Source: Palsa-504 sp963756575 | Lineage (GTDB): Bacteria > Actinomycetota > Actinomycetes > Streptosporangiales > Streptosporangiaceae | Direction of reading: 5' to 3' | Assembly (NCBI GenBank): GCA_963756575.1 | Contig: CAVWOM010000017.1 | Location: forward strand, 1 to 64,000 | Length of the DNA stretch: 64,000 bases | Part shown: piece after piece, positions 25,168 to 32,274 of the stretch | How the letters are laid out: every line of letters begins with the position of its first letter | How positions within the stretch are numbered: position 1 is the first letter of the stretch | Program-made: the position numbers and the translations under genes | The notes under the pieces: generated by a model | The model's input: only the letters and a program-made list of their open reading frames with translations | What the model was told of the DNA's origin: nothing | The model's database searches: none

Positions 25168-26162
25168 GCTGACACCTCCGCGTCCGCCGCCGCGCCGAGC
25201 AACTCGCGCAGCGGAGCCCCTGGCTGATCTCCGAGTGCCACCCGCAGGCAGGGCACGCTCCGGCTGAGCCGGGCGGCCGCCTCTTCGACCGGAGGATGGC
25301 TGGAGCCCAGGCCGGTGCCGAGCGCCAGCGTGGCCGCGAACGACCAGTAGCGGCGTAGCTCTCCGGCCATGTAGGTGCCGGCCGTCAGGTAGCGCGCCGC
25401 GAGCTCCGGCTCGCAGCTGGCTACGGCCGGGCCGCCGCGCGACACCACGACCAGGAGGCCGGGCCGCATCTCACCGGTGCGCCGTGGCCACGCCATCTCC
25501 CGGCGCCCGTGCGGCATCCGCCGTCCGCTGCCCTGGTGAACTCCGGCCGGCAGCCGCAGCGGCTCGAGCACGCCCCACGCGCCCCGCCCGTCGCTCACGC
25601 ACAGGTTGTCGCAGGTGGAAGCCCCTCCGGCCAGCAGCTCGCCGTAGACGAGGGTGGACTTGCCCACGCCGCCGGGCCCGGCCAGCAAGATCGTCCGGCC
25701 GTCGCCCCCACCGCCGAGACCGCAAACCGATGCGTGCAGCGGCGCGCGGCCGCGCGACTGGCCCCGCCACAGCGCCGGGTACTGCAGCAGGACGGCGCGC
25801 AGCAGCAGGCGGGCCCGCGAGCGCAGCAGCGCCGTCGCCACCCGGCCCTTACCGGACGGCCGCCAGCGGGCCGTCACCTCCAGCGCTGTCCCATCCGCTG
25901 TCACCCGAAGGTCCAGCCCGGATGAGCAGGCATCCCTGATGATCACCTGCCCGGGGCGGCACCAGGCGTCGCGGGTGAGCACCCGCCAGCCGTCCACGCC
26001 GAACGCGGCGGATTCGTGCTCGACGGTGATGCGGACGCCCGGTGCGGTGCCGTCATCGGCCGCGAGCTGGCCCGCGGCGCCCTCGGTCAGCACGGCGGAG
26101 ATCCACGGGACCGCGCAGGTTACCTCCACCCGCTCGCCGGCGGTGTCCAGGAGCGCCCGCAT
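25164..26162 (-). CDS. HPr-kinase-like P-loop ATPase
   Basis: A 332-residue protein whose second half carries a Walker A loop, AGPGGVGKST at about 161-170, after LHASVCGLGGGG and before LVYGELLAGGASTCDNLCV. This order resembles the C-terminal domain of HPr kinase/phosphorylase and the HprK-like proteins of lasso-peptide and some glycan clusters. The first 140 residues have no recognised domain. No PTS gene is nearby, so HPr is an unlikely target; a protein or small-molecule kinase is inferred. It overlaps the dehydratase stop (TGATG) and the glycosyltransferase start (ATGA). Confidence 0.7.
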   Translation of the reverse strand: MRALLDTAGERVEVTCAVPWISAVLTEGAAGQLAADDGTAPGVRITVEHESAAFGVDGWRVLTRDAWCRPGQVIIRDACSSGLDLRVTADGTALEVTARWRPSGKGRVATALLRSRARLLLRAVLLQYPALWRGQSRGRAPLHASVCGLGGGGDGRTILLAGPGGVGKSTLVYGELLAGGASTCDNLCVSDGRGAWGVLEPLRLPAGVHQGSGRRMPHGRREMAWPRRTGEMRPGLLVVVSRGGPAVASCEPELAARYLTAGTYMAGELRRYWSFAATLALGTGLGSSHPPVEEAAARLSRSVPCLRVALGDQPGAPLRELLGAAADAEVSA

Positions 26163-27688
26163 CAGAACTCGTCCGGGTACGGGCTCGCCATGGCCATCGC
26201 CGCCGCCGCGGTTCGCGGCGCCGGGGCCGGGCGGTACACCGGCACCAGCTCGGCGAGCACGCTCCGGACCTTGTCGTCATCGCCGTCCGCCGCCGCCGCG
26301 TACAGCAGGTCCAGCGAGCTGGCGAAGCCGGCGGGCAGCCGTCCCGGCCGGGTCGCCGAGATGGCCGGGTGCGCGGTGGGCAGCCGCTGCTCGAGCTCGT
26401 CGAACAGGGTCTCGTGCAGTTTCTCCCCCGGCCGCAGCCCGGTGAAGCGGATCTGCACGTCCGGCACCCGCAGCTGCTCGGCGTAACGGCGGACGAGATC
26501 GACGATCCGCACCGGCTCGCCCATGTCGAGCACGAACGTCTCGCCGAATTCGCCCATCGGCGCGGCCGACAAGACCAGCCCCACCGCCTCCTCGACCGTC
26601 ATGAAGAACCGCGTCACGTCGGGATCGGTCACCGTGACCGGCTCGCTGTGCTCGATCTGCGCGCGCACCACGGCCAGCAGCGAGCCCCGGCTGCCGAGCA
26701 CGTTGCCGAAGCGGGCCGAGCAGACCCGCATCGCGGTGTCGGCGTGGGCCTGCACGACCATCTCGGCCAGCCGTTTGGTCGCGCCCAGGATGGACACCGG
26801 CTCGGCCGCCTTGTCGGTCGAGATGAGCAGCAGCTGTCTTGTGCCGGCCTCGGCCGCGGCCCGGACCACGTTCTGCGTGCCGAGCACGTTGGTTTTCACG
26901 CCCTCGCCGGGATTCCGCTCGAGCAGCGGCAGGTGCTTGTGGGCGGCGGCGTGGAAGACCACGTCGGGCCGGACCGAGCGGAATACCTGCCGGATGCGGG
27001 TCTGGTCCCTGATGTCGGCGATGATCAGCTCGGTGCTGTCGAGCAGCGCCCGCCCGTTCAGCTCGAGCTGCAGCGTATGCATATTCGACTCGTCATGGTC
27101 GAGCATGTGCAAGGACGCGGGCCCGTAGCTGCGCACCTGCCGGCACAGCTCCGAGCCGATCGAGCCGCCGGCCCCGGTGACCAGGACCCGGGCCCCGGCC
27201 AGCATGGCCTGGACCGACGGCGGCAGGACCCGCTGCTCGGCCCGGCCGAGCAGGTCGCGGTAGCTGACCGTGCGCATGTCGGCCGCCCGCGCCGCGCGTT
27301 CCAGGGCCGACAGGAAGGACGGCAGGTAGTGCACCCGCACGCCGGTGTCGGCGGCCGCGCGGATGAGGCCGCTGAGCGTGGCCTGCGGCAGTGAGGGAAT
27401 CGCGATGATGACGGCCTCGATGTCGCGCTCACGGACCACGGTGCGCAGGTCGGCGAGGGCGCCGAGGACAGGCGTGCCGAACACGGACCTGATCCCGGGG
27501 TCGTCGTCGAGCAGCCCGGCCGGGCGCAGCCCGTAATCAGGGCACTTCCGGAGGTCCCGCATCAGCGTGCGGGCCGCCGATCCGGCCCCGACGATCAGCG
27601 TCGCCAGCCCGCTGCTCTCCGGCCGGGCGCGCAGCCACGCTCTCTTTCCGCCGTGCCGGCTGCGGCCGGAACTCCTGGCCTCAGTCAT
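26162..27688 (-). CDS. NDP-sugar 4,6-dehydratase, CapD/PglF type without membrane anchor
   Basis: A 508-residue polysaccharide biosynthesis protein. Residues about 28-150 form a nucleotide-binding CoA-like domain (LIVGAGSAARTLMRDL). Residues 165-470 form the extended SDR dehydratase: TGAGGSIGSELCRQV, FHAAAHKHLPLLERNPGEGVK, STDKAAEPVSILGATKRLAE, FGNVLGSRGS and GLRPGEKLHE. Homologues such as PglF and WbpM convert UDP-GlcNAc to the 4-keto-6-deoxy sugar. They normally have four N-terminal membrane helices, absent here, and a Met before GATK, which is Leu here. ATG at 27688 has a GGAGGGGG site and overlaps the chain-length gene by eight bases. It should feed the aminotransferase at 22844. Confidence 0.88.
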   Translation of the reverse strand: MTEARSSGRSRHGGKRAWLRARPESSGLATLIVGAGSAARTLMRDLRKCPDYGLRPAGLLDDDPGIRSVFGTPVLGALADLRTVVRERDIEAVIIAIPSLPQATLSGLIRAAADTGVRVHYLPSFLSALERAARAADMRTVSYRDLLGRAEQRVLPPSVQAMLAGARVLVTGAGGSIGSELCRQVRSYGPASLHMLDHDESNMHTLQLELNGRALLDSTELIIADIRDQTRIRQVFRSVRPDVVFHAAAHKHLPLLERNPGEGVKTNVLGTQNVVRAAAEAGTRQLLLISTDKAAEPVSILGATKRLAEMVVQAHADTAMRVCSARFGNVLGSRGSLLAVVRAQIEHSEPVTVTDPDVTRFFMTVEEAVGLVLSAAPMGEFGETFVLDMGEPVRIVDLVRRYAEQLRVPDVQIRFTGLRPGEKLHETLFDELEQRLPTAHPAISATRPGRLPAGFASSLDLLYAAAADGDDDKVRSVLAELVPVYRPAPAPRTAAAAMAMASPYPDEF

Positions 27689-29213
27689 CTTCCCCCTCCT
27701 GGTGGTTGCCTTCCGGCGTCCTCGCCTGCTCATGGGGCGCTGAATCCGCGGCTGGCGGGCCAGCCGCCGTGCCGTCCGGCGCTGGCCAGCCGGGAGCTGC
27801 GCCGTTCGCGGACCCGGCGCTGACGACCGGAAGGTCTGGGTTGGTGTCCGGGCCGGCCCCACCGCCGAGCGGCACGTCCACCGCGCGCAGGGCTGGCGCG
27901 CCGGCGGCCCGGAAGAAGAGGCCGGCCAGCCAGCCCCGGTGCCGCATCCCGATGACGCCGAGGATCGGCCAGTCCGCGGTGAGACCGAGGTCCGCGGCCT
28001 GATCCAGCGCACCGTGCGGCGCGAACCTGGGCAGGGCGACCACCAGCGCGGCGTCGGGGGGCGGGGCACCGAGCCGGATGTCATCCAGGGTGACCACGGT
28101 GGCCTGCGGCTTCGCCGTCCGGGCGGCCGTGATGATGGCCGGGCGGCGTCCGTCGCCGTTGGAGTTCCCGTCGTCGTGGGCGGCCCGCGCCCGGGCGCGG
28201 GCGTCGGCCCGCTCCGGCGTCGGCAGCGCGGCCCGCAGCCGGGCGGCGAGCGACGACAGCCGCGCGGGCGAGCCTGGGCCGGTCAGCACGATGGTCAGGA
28301 CCCCGGCCCGGTGGGCGGCCAGGCTGAGGCGCTCGGGCAGGTCCGGATCGAGCCTGACGATCTGGCCGCGGCGTTCGTCGGATCCGCCGAGCAGGACCGC
28401 GCCGAGCTCCCTGGCCCCGGCGGCCGGCTCGGCCACGGTCGGCCGGAGCACCTCGCGCAGCGTGGCGATCAGCAAGCCGAGGACCAGGCCGAGCATCGCA
28501 GCCAGGGCCGCGTCGACGGCCGCATGCCGGGACACCCCGGTCGCGTACGCCGGGACGCTAACGACCGAGGCGCCCGTCTCGGTGGTGAGGGTGGCGAGCA
28601 CCTGCTGGGTTTCGGCTTGGTTGGTGGCCAGCTCCTGCTCGGCCGCGCCCAGCTGGGACAGCAGGGACTGCACCGACACGCTGGTGGAGGCGTTCGATGC
28701 GTTGGCCCGGTTGAGCTGGCTGAGCAGCTGGTCGCGCCGGGAGGTGAGCGCCACGTTGGTCTTGCTGAGCGTCGCGAGCTCGGGGTTGTCCTTGACCCCG
28801 AGGACGTTCAGCTCGTTGACGATGGCAGTGGCGAGCGCCTTGGCCAGCTCGATGGACACTCCGGAGATCGGATCGGTGACGGTCAGCATCATGATCGCGG
28901 AGCTGCTCGACGGGCTCACCGTGATGTGGTGCTTGGCGACCTGGACCGCGTTCCGGTTGATCCTGATCTGGCTGATCACCTGCTGGACCAGGGCCGGGTC
29001 GGTGGCCACCGCGTTCACCCGGCTCTGGATGGCCGACACCTGGGTGGTCGCGTCGGGGGTCGTCGCCTGCCCCTGGACGGTCGCGGTCGCCGCGTACGCG
29101 ACCGGCTGATGCTCCTTCAGCGGAAAGACCCCTGCCGCCGGCAAGATCATCAAGATGAGCAGCAACCACCGGTGCCGCCAGAAGATCCGGCGGCCTGCCT
29201 CGCTGGCTTCCAC
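27681..29213 (-). CDS. Wzz-type chain-length determinant protein
   Basis: First gene of the glycan operon, 510 residues. One membrane helix (WLLLILMILPAAGVFPL) at about 16-33 is followed by a periplasmic-type region with coiled-coil character (LSQLGAAEQELATNQAETQQ) and a second helix at about 235-252 (AALAAMLGLVLGLLIATL). This is the Wzz/polysaccharide co-polymerase layout. A cytoplasmic C-terminal part of about 250 residues looks like a degenerate tyrosine-kinase-type domain: no Walker A loop and no tyrosine cluster are visible. It should set polymer length with the Wzy domain of the fusion protein. GTG at 29213 follows GAGGGGTGAACT. Confidence 0.8.
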   Translation of the reverse strand: MEASEAGRRIFWRHRWLLLILMILPAAGVFPLKEHQPVAYAATATVQGQATTPDATTQVSAIQSRVNAVATDPALVQQVISQIRINRNAVQVAKHHITVSPSSSSAIMMLTVTDPISGVSIELAKALATAIVNELNVLGVKDNPELATLSKTNVALTSRRDQLLSQLNRANASNASTSVSVQSLLSQLGAAEQELATNQAETQQVLATLTTETGASVVSVPAYATGVSRHAAVDAALAAMLGLVLGLLIATLREVLRPTVAEPAAGARELGAVLLGGSDERRGQIVRLDPDLPERLSLAAHRAGVLTIVLTGPGSPARLSSLAARLRAALPTPERADARARARAAHDDGNSNGDGRRPAIITAARTAKPQATVVTLDDIRLGAPPPDAALVVALPRFAPHGALDQAADLGLTADWPILGVIGMRHRGWLAGLFFRAAGAPALRAVDVPLGGGAGPDTNPDLPVVSAGSANGAAPGWPAPDGTAAGPPAADSAPHEQARTPEGNHQEGEDD

Positions 29214-29351
29214 AGTTCACCCCTCGTTCATCTGCGGCTTCAGAGCATCACGGTATGTTGGGGGATTTCCGTCGGCCTCGGGCGACTGCGAGGTGGTTTC
29301 TACGTCGATTGCCGGAGCCGCGAAACGGGGCCGGGTGCAAGACTCGGCCAC
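29214..29351. promoter_or_regulatory. Divergent promoter region of glycan genes
   Basis: 138 bases separate the chain-length gene (minus) from the phosphoesterase gene (plus). Both sets of surface-glycan genes must start here or close by. I see no clear -10/-35 pair or strong inverted repeat. Confidence 0.45.
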
Positions 29352-30374
29352 GTGAATAACCAGGCGCGGAAAGCCGCCTGCCGTACCTTGCTGAGCGGTT
29401 CTTTCCGGATAAGGAACCGCCTGGCCGGCGTTCTGCTGGCGGGCGGCTTCCTGGTAGCCAGCTGCACGTCGGCGCCGGGGGCGGTGATCCCCTCCACCGT
29501 CCCCGGCCCGACCGGAGGGGGCGCTTCCCATCCGCCCGCGAGTTCCGCCCCCAGGGCAACCGGAGGGCTCGGCGACCTGCGCAAAATCCTCGTGATCATG
29601 GACGAGAACCACAGCGTCCAGCAGATCTTCCCCGACGCCATGCCGTACCTGTGGAGCCTGGCCCAGCGGTATGCGTACGCAACCGAGTGGAGTGACGTGG
29701 GACATCCGAGCCTGCCGAATTACCTGGCCATTTTCGGCGGATCCGCCTTCGGTGATCCGCACGATTGCCCGCCCGGACCCGGCTGTACGTATCCGGGGCC
29801 GTCGGTATTCGGGCAGGCCCTCTCCCGGGGCGAGACAGCCAAGGCCTACGAGGAATCCATGCCGCAGCCGTGCGACCCGGGATTTGCCGGTGAATACGAC
29901 GTGAATCACAATCCGTGGGCCTATTTCCCGAGTGAGGCCGCGAGTTGCCGGGCCGATGACGTGCCAGCCGGCACGCCGTCCGCGGGCGCGCTGTCGGCCG
30001 ACGCACGGGGCGGGCAGCTACCCGTCGTCGGCCTGGTCACGCCCAACCTGGCGGACGACGCCCATAACGGGACCCCGGCCCAGGCGGACGCCTGGCTGCG
30101 GTCATGGATTCCGGTGCTCATGTCCGGTCCCGACTGGCGGTCGGGTCGGCTGGCCATCGTCGTGACCTTCGACGAGGGCGAGACGACCGAGCACGTGCCG
30201 TTCGTGTTCATGGCACCGGGGCGGTCCGGGGTCAGGCTCTCCCAGGCGGCCGATCACTACGCCCTGACGCTGCTGATCGACGAGGTCATCGGCGTCCCGC
30301 CGCTGCGGCTGGCTGCCCGCGCCGCCGACGTGGGGCCGGCCCTGGCGGCAGCGCGACGACCGGCAGCCCGATGA
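29352..30374 (+). CDS. Secreted phosphoesterase lipoprotein (AcpA/phospholipase C-like)
   Basis: A 340-residue alkaline-phosphatase-superfamily phosphoesterase. The N terminus is a lipoprotein signal, hydrophobic LAGVLLAGGFLVAS then Cys, with a Pro/Ser-rich linker. Catalytic-site segments are VIMDENHSVQQIFPD, GHPSLPNYLAIFGG and VVTFDEGETTEHVP, as in acid phosphatases and phospholipases C of this family. It should act outside the membrane, perhaps on phospholipid or polyprenyl phosphate released during glycan assembly; the substrate is inferred. GTG at 29352 is chosen because the signal sequence follows. The stop lies inside the repeat that holds the next start (ATGA). Confidence 0.8.
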   Translation: MNNQARKAACRTLLSGSFRIRNRLAGVLLAGGFLVASCTSAPGAVIPSTVPGPTGGGASHPPASSAPRATGGLGDLRKILVIMDENHSVQQIFPDAMPYLWSLAQRYAYATEWSDVGHPSLPNYLAIFGGSAFGDPHDCPPGPGCTYPGPSVFGQALSRGETAKAYEESMPQPCDPGFAGEYDVNHNPWAYFPSEAASCRADDVPAGTPSAGALSADARGGQLPVVGLVTPNLADDAHNGTPAQADAWLRSWIPVLMSGPDWRSGRLAIVVTFDEGETTEHVPFVFMAPGRSGVRLSQAADHYALTLLIDEVIGVPPLRLAARAADVGPALAAARRPAAR

Positions 30375-30415
30375 CCGGCAGCCCGATGACCGGCAGCCCG
30401 ATGACCGGCAGCGCG
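30371..30415 (+). repeat. Three 15-bp units that each carry a start codon
   Basis: ATGACCGGCAGCCCG is repeated at 30371, 30386 and 30401, with a partial unit before and a diverged GTG unit at 30416. Each unit adds an in-frame ATG and five residues (MTGSP). The first ATG overlaps the phosphoesterase stop. Changes in copy number would keep the frame but alter the number of start sites. Confidence 0.9.
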
Positions 30416-31420
30416 GTGACCAGCGGGCGCGTGACGTTCGTCGGCGCGGTGCACGAAGCGGTGCCCGCGCTCGGCGTCCTGATCGACAGCGGTGCCGAGA
30501 TCACCGAGGTGGTGACGCTGCCGCCAGAGCGCGCGGCCGCCACGTCCGGCTTTGTGGACCTGGACCCGCTGGCGGCGGCGCACGGCATTCCCGTCCGCCG
30601 CTGCGCGGACATCAATTCCGCGGAGTCCGTCCAGCGTGTCCGGGACCTGCGGCCGGACCTGATGGTGGTGTGCGGGTGGACCAGGTTGCTGTCCGCCGAA
30701 CTGCTCGGCCTGCCGCCCCGCGGCGTCATCGGGTTCCACGCCTCGCTGCTGCCGCGCTTCCGCGGCCGTGCCCCGGTGAACTGGGCCATCCTGCGCGGCG
30801 AGGCGGAGACCGGCAACACGATGATGATGCTGGACGCCGGCACCGATACCGGGGACATCGTCGACCAGCAGATCCTGCCGATCGACCCCGGCGACACGTG
30901 CGCGACCGTCTACGCGAAGGTGGGCCAGGCCGGGGCCGAGATGCTCCGGCGCCAGCTGCCGGCGCTGCTGGCGGGCACCGCACCGCGGCGGCCGCAGGGT
31001 CCCGCCGACGGCCCGCCGCTGCCCAAGCGCACGCCGGGGATGGGCATCACCGACTGGAACCGGCCCGCGCGCGCGGTCCACGACTGGATCCGCGCCCTCA
31101 CCTGGCCCTACCCAGGCGCCTTCACGCTCGCCGGCGACCAGAAGGTCATGCTGTGGGCGGCGGTGCCGGACGGCGCGGGCGGCCCGCGGCGCCCCGGTGA
31201 GGTGCTCGGCTGCGGCGCGGACGGCGTGCGGGTGGCCACAGCGGACGGCATCATCCTGCTGACCAGCGTGTCGGGCGCCGGCGAACCACCCGGGCCCGCT
31301 TCGGCCTGGGCAGCCCGCACCGGCCTGCGGCCGGGTGACCGGTTCGAGCCGGTTCCGCCAGAAACCGCCGCCTGGGCGCTGGGTCTCGGACCCAGTCCGG
31401 CCGGGAACATGGCGAGGTAG
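30371..31420 (+). CDS. Formyltransferase (sugar N-formyltransferase type)
   Basis: Cytoplasmic enzyme of the methionyl-tRNA/ArnA formyltransferase superfamily, up to 349 residues. It has LMVVCGWTRLLSAELL, the active-site segment GFHASLLPRFRGRAPVNWAI (Asn and His of the N-H-D triad near it) and the Asp in MLDAGTDTGDIV. A C-terminal OB-like region follows (MGITDWNRPARAVHDWIRAL). The genomic setting favours N-formylation of an amino sugar with N10-formyltetrahydrofolate, perhaps the product of the aminotransferase at 22844. The start is uncertain: ATG at 30371, 30386 or 30401, or GTG at 30416, all within a 15-bp repeat; the fold begins at about residue 19. Confidence 0.85.
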   Translation: MTGSPMTGSPMTGSAVTSGRVTFVGAVHEAVPALGVLIDSGAEITEVVTLPPERAAATSGFVDLDPLAAAHGIPVRRCADINSAESVQRVRDLRPDLMVVCGWTRLLSAELLGLPPRGVIGFHASLLPRFRGRAPVNWAILRGEAETGNTMMMLDAGTDTGDIVDQQILPIDPGDTCATVYAKVGQAGAEMLRRQLPALLAGTAPRRPQGPADGPPLPKRTPGMGITDWNRPARAVHDWIRALTWPYPGAFTLAGDQKVMLWAAVPDGAGGPRRPGEVLGCGADGVRVATADGIILLTSVSGAGEPPGPASAWAARTGLRPGDRFEPVPPETAAWALGLGPSPAGNMAR

Positions 31421-31422
31421 CG

Positions 31423-32094
31423 ATGGAGCGGGCACGCGTCGTCGTCATCGGGGCCCATCCCGACGACGAACTGCTCGGCGCGGGCGCCACCCTCGCCCGG
31501 CACGTGCTGGCCGGCGACGAGGTGCACGCGGTCGTCGTCGCTGACGGCGCCGGCAGCCGGTATCCGGCCGAGCTGGCCGCCGCGCTGGAAAAGCAGGCCC
31601 GGCGCGCCGCCGAGGTCATCGGCTTCGCCTCGCTGCAGTTTCTCTCGCTGCCCGACCAGCGACTGGACACCGTCCCGCTGATCGACCTGACTCAACGGCT
31701 CGAGTCGGTGCTCGGCGAGATCGCGCCGTCCTTCGTCTACACCCATTTCCCTGAGGACGTGAACGCCGACCACCGGCTGGTGGCCGAGTGCGCCTGGACG
31801 GCCTGCCGACCGTACAGCCTTCCGCAGCTGCGGAAGTTCGCGGTCTTCGAGACGCCCTCGTCCACCGAGTGGGCCCGGCCGCTGACGGGAACGGAGTTCC
31901 GGCCCGGGCTGTTCGTCGACGTGACCGGCACGCTCGAGATCAAGGTCGCGGCCATGGAGTGCTACGAGACCGAGCTGCGGGACTATCCGCACCCACGGTC
32001 GGTCCGCGCGCTGCGGGAGCGGGCTGCCTACTGGGGGAGCCACGTCGGCCGGCTCGCCGCCGAGCCGTTCGTCGTCCTCCGGGAGCTGGCTTAG
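31423..32094 (+). CDS. PIG-L family deacetylase
   Basis: A 223-residue zinc-dependent N-deacetylase fold. The AHPDDE motif at residues 11-16 gives the zinc-binding His and Asp and the catalytic Asp; YTHFPEDVNADHRLV supplies the second His set. Members remove acetyl groups from GlcNAc in GPI, mycothiol and antibiotic pathways. Two bases after the formyltransferase, it probably frees an amine on a sugar that is then formylated, or trims a glycan intermediate. A strong terminator follows directly. Confidence 0.9.
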   Translation: MERARVVVIGAHPDDELLGAGATLARHVLAGDEVHAVVVADGAGSRYPAELAAALEKQARRAAEVIGFASLQFLSLPDQRLDTVPLIDLTQRLESVLGEIAPSFVYTHFPEDVNADHRLVAECAWTACRPYSLPQLRKFAVFETPSSTEWARPLTGTEFRPGLFVDVTGTLEIKVAAMECYETELRDYPHPRSVRALRERAAYWGSHVGRLAAEPFVVLRELA

Positions 32095-32095
32095 G

Positions 32096-32144
32096 TCCGG
32101 CATCGGACGTAGGAGCAGCTACGTCCGCTGCCGGATCCCGTTTT
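32096..32144 (+). terminator. Intrinsic-type terminator
   Basis: Two 17-base arms (32096-32112 and 32119-32135) pair with one mismatch around the six-base loop GAGCAG and are followed by CCCGTTTT. It starts two bases after the PIG-L deacetylase stop and should end the phosphoesterase-formyltransferase-deacetylase transcript. Confidence 0.85.
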
Positions 32145-32274
32145 GCCGCACAAGGCGAGAATTGATTCCTAATGAGGGAGGTCCGCGTGGCACGGGGACC
32201 TAGCGTGTGCCATTCGAGGACGATTCACGCGTCGGCGCGGGCGGGCGACGCCGTGGGGGACCTGTGAGGGACAA

